Notes: generated by a model from the letters alone, not told the origin. Shown: positions 1 through 6,072, counted from the stretch's first letter. The stretch is DNA of 6,072 nucleotides from an uncultured Helcococcus sp. (GCA_947253305.1 CAMXYZ010000058.1:1-6072), one strand, 5' to 3'. Numbers and translations are program-made.

Positions 1-1
1 C

Positions 2-1285
2 GCATCAAAAGCAAAAAGAGTTAATCCAGAAGCTGAGATTGTTATAATCGAAAAAGAAGATTATGTATCTTTCGGTGCTTGTGGTTTACCGTATTATATA
101 GGAAAACAATTTGATTCTAGTAAAATAATGTTCGCTAGAACAGTAGGACAAATAGAGTCGCAAGGGATAGATGTTCTAGTTAAGCATGAAGCGGTGAATA
201 TAGATTTTGATAAGAAGATTGTAAGAACAAAAAATCTAGAAACTAATGGAGAAGTAGATATCGAATATGATAAATTAGCAATAGCTACTGGAGCGCATCC
301 ACTAGTATTTGGAGAAGGATCCGATAGTGAAAATGTATTTACCATAACCAGACTTAATGAAGCTGAAAAAATTAAGGAACAGCTAGAAGATATTAAAGAT
401 ATAGTTATAGTTGGTACAGGATTTATTGGATTAGAAATGGCTGATCAATTAATTAAGCTTGGTAAGGATGTAAAAGTCATTCAAAGATCTGAGCAAATAA
501 TGGATAGAGCTTTTGATAAAGAAATCGCTGAATTAGCGACAAAAGAATTAGAAGATTTAGGTGTTGAATTTATCAAGGGTGAATCTTATGAAAAATTTGA
601 AACTGAAGGTAATAAAGCTACAAAAGTTATCACAGATAAGGGTGAATACGACTGTAATATGGCTATATTAGCACTTGGATTTAGACCAAATACAAAATTT
701 ATAACTGATGAAAGACTTGAAAAGCTAGATAATGGTGCAATAGTTATAGATAAAACAGGTAAAACAAGTATAGAAGATGTATATGCAGCAGGAGACTGTG
801 CAACAGTATATAGTCCTCAACAAGGAAATATTTACCTCGCATTAGCAACTTATGCTAATAAGATGGGTAGAATAATCGGAGAAAATATAGTCTCAGATAA
901 GCAAGTTGAATATATAGGAGCTTTATCTTCATCATCACTAAAATTAGGTGATGCAGGGATGGCAACTACTGGACTTACTGAGAAAAATGCAAAAGATCGT
1001 GGATTAAATATTAAGACATCATTTGTTAAAACTAGAAATCAAACTGGTTATTATCCAGGACAAGAAGAGCTATATATTAAATTAATATATGATGCGAATA
1101 CTAGAGTTATATATGGCGGACAGGTATTTGGTAAAAAGGGTGCAGTTGAAAGGTTAACTGCGATAACTGTTGCTGTTTATGCAGGGATTACTGTAGATGA
1201 ACTAGGATTTATGGACTTTGCATATTCACCACCATTTGCTCCAACATGGGATGGGTTAAATATTGCAGGAAATGCTTCAAAGTAA
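2..1285 (+). CDS. CoA-disulfide reductase / NADH oxidase family flavoprotein, 5'-truncated
   Basis: Partial gene: the open frame runs in from the window edge at base 2 and gives 427 residues before TAA. Family members are about 445 aa, so roughly 16-18 residues are missing, including the N-terminal FAD GGxAAG motif; an ATG at 128 is internal, not the start. Visible (numbering from base 2): the single redox-active cysteine motif SFGACGLPYYIG with Cys27 (bases 80-82), ATGA at 95-98, the second dinucleotide motif GTGFIG at 138-143, the FAD motif YAAGDC at 261-266, and a C-terminal dimerisation domain ending in YSPPF (408-412) and WDGLN (416-420). Members are cytosolic FAD enzymes that use NAD(P)H to reduce CoA disulfide or related thiols, or O2. 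The single Cys and the YxPPF tail favour the CoA-disulfide reductase branch, but substrate and NADH/NADPH preference cannot be read from sequence. The next gene starts 15 bp downstream, so co-transcription is likely. Confidence 0.88.
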   Translation, partial: ASKAKRVNPEAEIVIIEKEDYVSFGACGLPYYIGKQFDSSKIMFARTVGQIESQGIDVLVKHEAVNIDFDKKIVRTKNLETNGEVDIEYDKLAIATGAHPLVFGEGSDSENVFTITRLNEAEKIKEQLEDIKDIVIVGTGFIGLEMADQLIKLGKDVKVIQRSEQIMDRAFDKEIAELATKELEDLGVEFIKGESYEKFETEGNKATKVITDKGEYDCNMAILALGFRPNTKFITDERLEKLDNGAIVIDKTGKTSIEDVYAAGDCATVYSPQQGNIYLALATYANKMGRIIGENIVSDKQVEYIGALSSSSLKLGDAGMATTGLTEKNAKDRGLNIKTSFVKTRNQTGYYPGQEELYIKLIYDANTRVIYGGQVFGKKGAVERLTAITVAVYAGITVDELGFMDFAYSPPFAPTWDGLNIAGNASK

Positions 1286-1288
1286 GAA

Positions 1289-1294
1289 AAGGAG
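1289..1294 (+). promoter_or_regulatory. Ribosome binding site of the M18 aminopeptidase gene
   Basis: AAGGAG lies 6 bp before the ATG at 1301 and 3 bp after the stop of the flavoprotein gene. It supports the ATG at 1301 as the true start, and hence the acidic N-terminal extension as part of the protein. The 15-bp intergenic space leaves no room for a terminator. Confidence 0.8.
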
Positions 1295-1300
1295 ATAAAA

Positions 1301-2653
1301 ATGACAGATTATAATGATGAATTATTTGACGAAGAAACAGGTGAAATTTTTACAGAAGAGATGATTCAATTTATTAAAAATGAATATGAAATAGCAGAAG
1401 ATTTTTTAGATTTTTTAGATGAGTCTGTATCTATGTACCACGCCACAGAATTGACAGCTACTAGATTGGAAAAAGCTGGATATGAAAAATTAGATTTAAC
1501 AAAAAAGTGGGATTTAAAAGCTAACGGAAGATATTATTTGATAGTTAACAACTCAACTGTTATTGCTTTTAGAGTAGGTAAAGATTCTTCTAAAGGATTT
1601 AGAATAGTTGGTTCTCATACAGATTCTCCAGGATTTAAGATAAAAGCAAATCCAGTAATTAAAAAAGAAGGATATATTCAATTAAATACTGAAGTTTATG
1701 GTGGACCTTTATTAAGTACTTGGTTTGATAGACCATTATCTATAGCCGGTAGAGTATACACAAAGGGGAAGTCATCTCATAGCCCAAGAGTACAGTTATT
1801 GAATGTAGATTACGACCTATTGACAATACCATCTCTAGCTATTCATATGATAAGAGATAAGAATAAAGATAGTGATATCAATCCACAAATTCATACTTTA
1901 CCAATATTAGGTATAGATGAATACTTTGATTTAGATGAATTGATAGCAGATGAATTAGATATCGATATCGATGATATTATTAGTCACGATTTATTCTTAT
2001 ACAATAGAGAAGAAGCAAATATTGTAGGAATGAATGCTGATTTTATTCAATCAGGTAAAATTGATAATTTAGGAATGGTTCATGCGTCATTAACCGCATT
2101 ATTAGAATCTGAAGAATCAGAATATACACAAGTTTTTGTAGCTTTTGATAATGAAGAAATTGGTTCTTCTACACAGCAAGGTGCTGCATCAGCAATGTTT
2201 AGAGATGTATTAAGAAAGATTTCTCTAACATTAGGAAATGATGAAATTACATTTATCAATCAATTATATGATTCATATATGATTTCAGCAGACCAAGCTC
2301 ACGCTATTCATCCAAACTATTTAGATAAAGCAGATCCAACAAATAGACCAAAGATTAATGGTGGTCCAGTTATAAAAGATTCAGCTAGAAAATCTTATGC
2401 AACAGATGGATTTGGAAGAGCTGTATTAGTAGATATTGCTGATAAAGCTGGCGTACCATTACAATATTTCCATAATAGATCTGATCTAAGAGGTGGCTCA
2501 ACAATCGGTGCTATTATCGAAACAAATACAGGAATAAGAAATATCGACATAGGAAATCCAATGCTCGCAATGCACTCATCAAGAGAGCTAACTGGTATAC
2601 TTGACCATGTATATATGATAGAATTAATGAGAGGATTTTTTGAATCCAAATAA
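1301..2653 (+). CDS. apeB: M18 family aminopeptidase (aspartyl aminopeptidase, ApeB type)
   Basis: 450 aa, complete. Cytosolic dinuclear-metal exopeptidase that removes N-terminal residues, classically Asp/Glu, from peptides, so it serves peptide turnover. Motifs in order: SHTDSPG with His106 and Asp108, the YGGPLLSTWFDRPL segment (residues 133-146), KIDNLG with Asp255, FDNEEIGS with Glu285 (expected general base) and Glu286, SADQAH with Asp331 and His334, NGGPVIK, RSDLRGGSTIG, and AMHSSRE with His425. The expected M18 metal ligands His106, Asp255, Glu286, Asp331 and His425 are all present, so it should be active. The start ATG has a good site, AAGGAG, ending 6 bp upstream and just after the previous stop. 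The YGGPLLSTWFDRPL wording matches the ApeB rather than the ApeA branch. Odd point: about 25 highly acidic residues precede the usual family start near residue 29. Family call is firm; residue specificity is inferred. Confidence 0.93.
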   Translation: MTDYNDELFDEETGEIFTEEMIQFIKNEYEIAEDFLDFLDESVSMYHATELTATRLEKAGYEKLDLTKKWDLKANGRYYLIVNNSTVIAFRVGKDSSKGFRIVGSHTDSPGFKIKANPVIKKEGYIQLNTEVYGGPLLSTWFDRPLSIAGRVYTKGKSSHSPRVQLLNVDYDLLTIPSLAIHMIRDKNKDSDINPQIHTLPILGIDEYFDLDELIADELDIDIDDIISHDLFLYNREEANIVGMNADFIQSGKIDNLGMVHASLTALLESEESEYTQVFVAFDNEEIGSSTQQGAASAMFRDVLRKISLTLGNDEITFINQLYDSYMISADQAHAIHPNYLDKADPTNRPKINGGPVIKDSARKSYATDGFGRAVLVDIADKAGVPLQYFHNRSDLRGGSTIGAIIETNTGIRNIDIGNPMLAMHSSRELTGILDHVYMIELMRGFFESK

Positions 2654-2676
2654 TAAAATATAATAAAAGGGTAAGT

Positions 2677-2681
2677 GGAGG
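2677..2681 (+). promoter_or_regulatory. Ribosome binding site that decides the RmlD-like start
   Basis: GGAGG is spaced 5 bp from the ATG at 2687. The alternative GTG at 2675 overlaps this site and has only a poor AAAGGG 3 bp upstream, so the shorter protein is preferred. Confidence 0.75.
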
Positions 2682-2686
2682 AATGT

Positions 2687-3535
2687 ATGCAATTAACCGA
2701 TAAGATTTGGCTAGTTGGCAAAACTGGTCGTATTGGTTCTGCTCTAGATTATGCAATTAGGCATAGTGATAAGGCGGAGCGTTTAATATCTACAAATAGA
2801 GAAGATATAGATACGACAGATCTAAAAGAAGTGGAGAGATTTATACAAACTCATAGACCAGCAATAATTATAAATTGTGCTGCAAAAAGAGATAAACTTT
2901 GGTGTGAAGAAAATTCAGATGAAGCATTTAGAATAAATTCATTAGGAGCGAGAAATCTCGCTATAGCTTCATTAGAAACTGGAGCTCATTTAATCCATAT
3001 TTCTTCAGACTATGTATTCGATGGCATGACAAGAAAGAGCTATAAAGAATATAGTGCTACAAATCCAATTAATACTTATGGTAAAAGTATGAGATTTGCT
3101 GAAGAATTAATAAATCAAACTACAGCAAGACACACAATAATCAGAGCATCAAGATTATATGGTGATAGATTAATAAGAGATATTATTGAAGAAGCTACAG
3201 AAACAGGAAGAGTACACTTTGATGAAGAATTGACAACATCACCAGTTTCTAGTATAACCTTATCCGAATTGGTATTGTCTTTAATAGATACTTCAGAATA
3301 TGGAACTTTCCATTTGGGAAGTACAGATATAGCTACTGCTAGAGAGTTTATCGAAGAAATTCTAAGAATAAAAAGGATACAAGCCGATTTATTAGTAGCA
3401 GATGATAATTGGGATATAGTTCAAAGACCAAAACAATTAGTTTTCTCAAGAACTATGTTAAAATTAACGGGATATGATATTGAAATTGGATGGAAAGAAG
3501 ATTTAAGAAGATTTATTGAAGCATTTGAAATATAA
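2687..3535 (+). CDS. RmlD-like extended short-chain dehydrogenase/reductase with altered YxxxK motif
   Basis: 282 aa from ATG 2687. This start is preferred because GGAGG (2677-2681) sits 5 bp before it; a GTG at 2675 in the same frame would add four residues but overlaps that ribosome binding site. The protein resembles dTDP-4-dehydrorhamnose reductase (RmlD/RfbD), an NAD(P)H enzyme making dTDP-L-rhamnose. Visible: a Rossmann loop VGKTGRIG at 10-17, INCAA at 62-66, SSDYVFDG at 106-113, NTYGKSM around Tyr131, and an RASRLYG segment at 153-159. The lysine expected four residues after Tyr131 (YxxxK) is Met135; Lys133 lies at +2, which is not equivalent. Length is near the family's usual 280-300. 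No other rhamnose genes (rmlA, B, C) are nearby. It may therefore be a non-rhamnose reductase, or a nucleotide-binding protein with weak or no catalysis. Family call is good, function is open. Confidence 0.8.
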   Translation: MQLTDKIWLVGKTGRIGSALDYAIRHSDKAERLISTNREDIDTTDLKEVERFIQTHRPAIIINCAAKRDKLWCEENSDEAFRINSLGARNLAIASLETGAHLIHISSDYVFDGMTRKSYKEYSATNPINTYGKSMRFAEELINQTTARHTIIRASRLYGDRLIRDIIEEATETGRVHFDEELTTSPVSSITLSELVLSLIDTSEYGTFHLGSTDIATAREFIEEILRIKRIQADLLVADDNWDIVQRPKQLVFSRTMLKLTGYDIEIGWKEDLRRFIEAFEI

Positions 3536-3567
3536 TAATATAAGAGCTGAAAAAATATTTTAAATAT

Positions 3568-3573
3568 TATAAT
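3568..3573 (+). promoter_or_regulatory. Possible -10 element upstream of deoD
   Basis: A perfect TATAAT lies 31 bp before the deoD ATG in the 69-bp gap after the RmlD-like gene. The best -35 match is CTGAAA at 3547-3552, with only a 15-bp spacer, which is weak. In such AT-rich DNA TATAAT arises by chance; here it is also part of a 14-bp AT palindrome (3563-3576). deoD may have its own promoter or may be read from upstream. Confidence 0.3.
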
Positions 3574-3592
3574 ATTCACACGATAAAAAATT

Positions 3593-3598
3593 AGGAGG
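3593..3598 (+). promoter_or_regulatory. Strong ribosome binding site of deoD
   Basis: AGGAGG is placed 6 bp before the ATG at 3605. It is the strongest translation signal in the window and fixes the start, which also matches the conserved family N-terminus (TPHI). Confidence 0.85.
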
Positions 3599-3604
3599 TT
3601 TTAT

Positions 3605-4318
3605 ATGATTCCAACACCACATATAGGTGCGACAAGTAAGGATCAAATAGCGAACACAGTACTTATGCCAGGAGATCCGAAAAGAGCTAAATTTATAGCA
3701 GATACATTCCTTACAGATGTTGAGCAATTCAACGATGTAAGAGGTATGTTAGGATTTACAGGATATTATAAAGGTAAAAGAGTCTCAGTAATGGGATCTG
3801 GTATGGGGATTCCATCCGCTATGATTTATTATCATGAACTATACAATTTTTATGATGTTGAAACAATTATCAGAGTAGGTACAGCAGGTGGTTTAAATCC
3901 AAATTTAAAAGTTAGAGATATAATAGTTGCTACATCAGCAAATACACCAGCATCAGTTGTACATGGAAAGTTTGACATTATAAACTTTGCTCCTACAGCT
4001 ACATTTGACCTATTGCTAAAATCTGCAAAATATGCAGAAGAAAATTCAGATATTAATATTAACTTTGGTTCAGTATTATCATCTGATGAATTCTATAGAA
4101 AATGGGATAAAAAAGTATTGAAAAATCTAATAAAATATGGTTGTTTAGGAATAGAAATGGAAGCTGCAGGGTTATATATGGAAGCTTTAGAAAGTGGTAA
4201 ACAAGCTCTATGTATATGTACAGTTTCTGATAATTCCGAAGAAGAAGAATCAGCTGAAGTAAGAGAAAGAGCATATACTGAAATGATGGAGATGGCATTA
4301 GAAATTGCTCCAGAATAA
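3605..4318 (+). CDS. deoD: Purine nucleoside phosphorylase, hexameric DeoD type
   Basis: 237 aa, complete, the usual DeoD length. It reversibly cleaves purine (deoxy)ribonucleosides with phosphate to the free base and (deoxy)ribose-1-phosphate, in cytosolic purine salvage. Residues matching the known E. coli active site: His6 in TPHI, the phosphate-binding PGDPKR loop at 22-27, Arg46, Arg90 in RVGT, Phe163 in DEFY, the GIEMEA motif at 183-188 with Met185 and Glu186 for ribose binding, Ser208-Asp209 in TVSDN with Asp209 as proton donor to the purine, and Arg220. Arg220 is two residues closer to Asp209 than in E. coli, a short loop deletion. Thr93 replaces the phosphate-binding serine of E. coli, a conservative change. 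All catalytic residues are present, so an active enzyme is expected. It is the last plus-strand gene and ends 21 bp before a strong hairpin terminator. No other nucleoside gene (deoB, deoC) is adjacent. Confidence 0.95.
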   Translation: MIPTPHIGATSKDQIANTVLMPGDPKRAKFIADTFLTDVEQFNDVRGMLGFTGYYKGKRVSVMGSGMGIPSAMIYYHELYNFYDVETIIRVGTAGGLNPNLKVRDIIVATSANTPASVVHGKFDIINFAPTATFDLLLKSAKYAEENSDININFGSVLSSDEFYRKWDKKVLKNLIKYGCLGIEMEAAGLYMEALESGKQALCICTVSDNSEEEESAEVRERAYTEMMEMALEIAPE

Positions 4319-4339
4319 GAATAATTAATTTTCAAATTA

Positions 4340-4368
4340 AAAAAGAGTGAAATTTTTTCACTCTTTTT
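4340..4368. terminator. Bidirectional intrinsic terminator between deoD and the minus-strand gene
   Basis: Perfect 13-bp stem, 4340-4352 paired with 4356-4368, with core GAGTGAAA/TTTCACTC and a 3-base TTT loop at 4353-4355. On the plus strand the distal stem is T-rich and continues as CCTTTTC. On the minus strand the A-run at 4339-4344 gives a U-tract. It can therefore end transcription of deoD and of the converging MdoB-like gene. The minus-strand stop codon (4358-4360) and its last three sense codons (4361-4369) lie in the stem. Confidence 0.88.
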
Positions 4369-5818
4369 CCTTTTCTATAAATATTTTCTCATAATAAGGA
4401 GATTTCTTTTTTAATTCTTCATTTAATTTGTCTATACCGTATTCAACTATAATGGACTCCTTATCTGAAAATAAATTTGTTCCAAGTCCAAGTCTATCAC
4501 CTTCTATTTTTACTCCTAATGAAGCTAAAGTAGAAGGGAAGACATCAAGTATAATTGACTCTTTAGAAGTATTAACTGGTTTAACTGCAGAATTTATAAA
4601 TACATTATATAAATCACCTGATTTGTGTTGATTCTCTATAAATTGTGGATTCATCGATATATGATCTCCTACTATCACAATAGTAGTATTTTCATAGAAA
4701 TCTTGATTTTTTACCCATTCAATAAATTCATATATTTCCTTATCAGAATAATAATATGCATCTTTATAACCACCATATTTTTTAGGATTTTCTTCATTTA
4801 CATATCCATCCATAAAATGAGTGTTTACGGTAAGCATAGTATAATTAAAAGCTTCATTTTTTTTTGAAATCTCTGATAGTTCTTCTTTGGCAAATTCAAA
4901 TAATTTTGAATCCTCATATCCCCAAAACACCATATAGTCCTCAGGCAGTTTACCTATCTCTTTTTGATATTTAAGATCATGTATCTCATAATTACCATGG
5001 TCTTCAAAAAAGACATCTCTTGCACCAAAAGAAGCATCGGAACCCATTATAAAGTAATTTTTATAACCTTGGTCTTCTAGGATTTCACCTAAACTAGTAA
5101 TTCCAGGTAAAAAATTTCCTTTTTGCATGGCTTGATTTGGTTCATATATATCTGACAAAGGAACACCTGTTACTTGACCTACTAGTGAGGATGCTGTCCA
5201 AGTAGTATTTGTAACAGAATTCATCCCTATAGATTTCTCTTTATTATAGAAATATACATTGTCATTCTCTAATTTAGTTAAATTTGGTATTAAATTTACA
5301 GTTTTACCATTTTCTAGACTATATTCATTTACATTTCTATCCATAGACTCTAAAACTATATATATTAAATTTCTTTTCTTCTCTGGAAAAGTAAGTTTAA
5401 CTTCATTCGGAGCTACATACTCCTCATCATATATTGATGTGGTTTTAAAAGAAGAAAATATATAATCAAAAAATCCTATTCCATATAGTCCATATGTGAA
5501 TGAAGCAAGGAAAATAGCGCCCACAGTAACTGCTCTTGCCCATTTAATTTTTTCAAAACGCTTTTCTACAATATATAATATTAGTGCAATCAATAAACCT
5601 AGTAATACATAAAATATAAAAGTTTCTCTAAAATATTGCCAAAGTATATCTAAATTTCCTTTTGTAGCGTTTGTAAATATATTAAATATTAATTGTACAA
5701 AAGTTACCTCACCGAGAGATCTTACTTCCCATGGTGGATATATAATAAATGTCATTGACAATAATATTAATATAAATTCTATAATTTTATATATATTTAT
5801 TTTTTTAATCTTATCCAT
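4358..5818 (-). CDS. Membrane-anchored MdoB/OpgB-type phosphoglycerol transferase (LTA synthase/sulfatase superfamily)
   Basis: 486 aa, complete, minus strand. Three N-terminal hydrophobic segments (about residues 11-28, 66-84 and 96-117) are followed by a large domain expected outside the membrane. That domain has the alkaline-phosphatase/sulfatase pattern: YIVLES with metal ligand Glu157; a TNTTWTASSLVGQ segment (203-215) carrying the probable nucleophilic Thr (Thr205 or Thr208); GSDASFGARDVFF (249-261); VNTHFMDG with His334; and VGDHISMN with Asp385-His386. The TxWT and DHxxMN wording resembles E. coli OpgB/MdoB, which moves phosphoglycerol from phosphatidylglycerol to periplasmic glucans, more than LtaS, which usually has five membrane segments. 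In a Gram-positive the acceptor is unknown: lipoteichoic acid primer, glycolipid or surface glycan are possible. AGGA (5825-5828) lies 6 bp before the ATG. The last codons and the stop fall in the shared terminator. Superfamily is firm; substrate is inference. Confidence 0.85.
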   Translation of the reverse strand: MDKIKKINIYKIIEFILILLSMTFIIYPPWEVRSLGEVTFVQLIFNIFTNATKGNLDILWQYFRETFIFYVLLGLLIALILYIVEKRFEKIKWARAVTVGAIFLASFTYGLYGIGFFDYIFSSFKTTSIYDEEYVAPNEVKLTFPEKKRNLIYIVLESMDRNVNEYSLENGKTVNLIPNLTKLENDNVYFYNKEKSIGMNSVTNTTWTASSLVGQVTGVPLSDIYEPNQAMQKGNFLPGITSLGEILEDQGYKNYFIMGSDASFGARDVFFEDHGNYEIHDLKYQKEIGKLPEDYMVFWGYEDSKLFEFAKEELSEISKKNEAFNYTMLTVNTHFMDGYVNEENPKKYGGYKDAYYYSDKEIYEFIEWVKNQDFYENTTIVIVGDHISMNPQFIENQHKSGDLYNVFINSAVKPVNTSKESIILDVFPSTLASLGVKIEGDRLGLGTNLFSDKESIIVEYGIDKLNEELKKKSPYYEKIFIEKEKE

Positions 5819-5838
5819 TTATTTTCCTATCTTTCTAA

Positions 5839-5860
5839 CTATTATAAAAAATTATAATAG
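5839..5860. repeat. Perfect inverted repeat in the leader of the MdoB-like gene
   Basis: CTATTATAA (5839-5847) and TTATAATAG (5852-5860) are exact inverted copies with a 4-base AAAA spacer. On the minus strand the repeat lies about 20 bp upstream of the start codon and 10 bp upstream of the ribosome binding site. It could be an operator or a weak leader hairpin. All-A/T content apart from the end pair makes the RNA stem weak, and no T-tract suited to termination follows. Confidence 0.45.
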
Positions 5861-5888
5861 CTAATAGTATAATGCTTATTTTTGTAAA
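5861..5888 (-). promoter_or_regulatory. Weak candidate promoter for the MdoB-like gene
   Basis: Read on the minus strand, TTTACA (5883-5888) is separated by 16 bp from TATTAG (5861-5866), each matching the sigma-70-type consensus only partly. A better-looking TATACT (5866-5871) has no suitably spaced -35. The 98-bp gap between the two minus-strand genes is very AT-rich, so this is only a suggestion; the gene could also be read from the upstream gene. Confidence 0.22.
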
Positions 5889-5909
5889 TACATAATAAAA
5901 ATTTTACAA
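5882..5909. repeat. Interrupted inverted repeat TTGTAAA / TTTACAA
   Basis: TTGTAAA (5882-5888) and TTTACAA (5903-5909) are exact 7-bp inverted copies 14 bases apart, just downstream of the stop of the minus-strand fragment and overlapping the candidate -35. There is no U-tract after it on the minus strand, so it is not a convincing terminator; an operator is conceivable. Confidence 0.3.
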
Positions 5910-5916
5910 TTCAAAA

Positions 5917-6026
5917 TTATAGCAAGATTATACCATTTTCTTTACATATATCTACAACTTCCTCTGGCCATACGGATACTTGTACTTCTCCTATATGTGC
6001 TTTTTGTAGGAAGAACATACATAATC
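5917..6026 (-). CDS. C-terminal fragment of an unidentified protein, cut by the contig end
   Basis: Read on the minus strand, an open frame enters at the end of genuine sequence and gives 35 full codons before TAA at 5919-5917. The translation is LCMFFLQKAHIGEVQVSV followed by WPEEVVDICKENGIILL. The balanced composition, with a Trp, an acidic amphipathic helix (PEEVVDICKENG) and A/T-ending codons like the neighbours, suggests a real protein end and not chance. I do not recognise the family, and the start lies outside the window. An internal ATG at 6018 could begin a 33-aa peptide, but a truncated longer gene is more likely. It lies upstream of the MdoB-like gene on the same strand with a 98-bp gap, so the two might be co-transcribed. 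Confidence 0.55.
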
Positions 6027-6072
6027 CTGTCTCTTATACACATCTGACGCTGCCGACGACTCCTTACGTGTA
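6027..6072. other. Illumina Nextera adapter and i5 index (sequencing artefact)
   Basis: Bases 6027-6045 are CTGTCTCTTATACACATCT, the 19-bp Tn5 mosaic end used in Nextera libraries. Bases 6046-6059, GACGCTGCCGACGA, complete the reverse complement of the read-1 transposase adapter. Bases 6060-6067, CTCCTTAC, are the reverse complement of the Nextera index S505/N505 (GTAAGGAG), and 6068-6072, GTGTA, begin the P5 primer remainder. The order, spacing and identity are exact to my memory of the kit oligos. The GC-rich composition also contrasts with the genome. It is not a native transposon end and should be trimmed from the record. Confidence 0.97.

Noticed and set aside
128..130. ATG as the start of the flavoprotein gene
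   Set aside because: The same frame is open back to base 2 and encodes the conserved active-site Cys motif at 71-97, so the gene begins outside the window.
1958..1969. GATATCGATATC palindrome within the aminopeptidase gene
   Set aside because: It comes from a run of alternating Asp/Ile codons in an acidic helix and has no sign of a regulatory role.
2675..2677. GTG start for the RmlD-like gene
   Set aside because: It overlaps the GGAGG that serves the ATG at 2687 and lacks a well-spaced ribosome binding site of its own.
3563..3576. 14-bp palindrome AATATTATAATATT before deoD as an operator or terminator
   Set aside because: It is pure A/T with no loop and no T-tract, as expected by chance in this AT-rich gap; it is noted only as overlapping the possible -10.
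4625..4867. Plus-strand open frame of 80 codons opposite the MdoB-like gene
   Set aside because: It is a low-complexity Ile/Phe/Tyr-rich antisense shadow of a well-conserved coding region, with no ribosome binding site.
5882..5909. Rex-type redox operator (TTGTnAA...TTnACAA)
   Set aside because: The half-sites resemble Rex sites, but the 14-base gap is far longer than the few bases in known Rex operators.
1..6026. A novel multi-gene system (defence, secretion, natural product)
   Set aside because: Five of the six genes belong to known enzyme families and the sixth is a 35-codon fragment; nothing shows joint novelty, mobility or a defence context.
6027..6045. Tn5 mosaic end suggesting a transposon terminus
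   Set aside because: It is followed directly by the synthetic Nextera read-1 adapter, an 8-base index and P5 primer bases, so it is library adapter and not a native element.

Overview
The window reads as AT-rich chromosomal DNA from a low-GC Gram-positive bacterium, most likely an anaerobic Firmicute of the Tissierellia/Clostridia type, although Bacilli such as Gemella-like lineages cannot be excluded. The grounds are strong AGGAGG-type ribosome binding sites, near-exclusive AGA arginine codons, A/T-ending codons, and protein families typical of such organisms. The assignment is inference; no rRNA or other taxonomic marker is present. The last 46 bases (6027-6072) are not biological: they match the Illumina Nextera transposase adapter plus an i5 index, so real sequence ends at 6026 and the window is the end of a short-read contig.

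Layout. Left half, plus strand: a 5'-truncated FAD/NAD(P)H disulfide reductase of the CoA-disulfide reductase/NADH oxidase type (to 1285), an M18 aspartyl-type aminopeptidase (1301-2653), an RmlD-like extended SDR protein (2687-3535), and a hexameric-type purine nucleoside phosphorylase, deoD (3605-4318). The first three are 15-33 bp apart and look like one transcription unit; deoD follows after 69 bp with its own possible weak promoter. Right half, minus strand: a membrane-anchored MdoB/OpgB-type phosphoglycerol transferase of the LTA synthase/sulfatase superfamily (5818-4358), and upstream of it the last 35 codons of an unidentified gene (stop at 5917), cut by the contig end. The two halves converge on one 13-bp hairpin (4340-4368) that can terminate both strands and that contains the stop codon of the minus-strand gene.

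The plus-strand genes are mostly housekeeping: thiol/NADH redox balance, final peptide breakdown and purine nucleoside salvage. They do not form a recognisable single pathway. The minus-strand enzyme acts outside the membrane on envelope polymers. I see no phage, IS element, CRISPR, RNA gene or defence system. The points most worth checking are the adapter tail, the RmlD-like protein whose YxxxK lysine is replaced by methionine, the terminator/stop-codon overlap, and the MdoB-type enzyme in an apparently Gram-positive genome.
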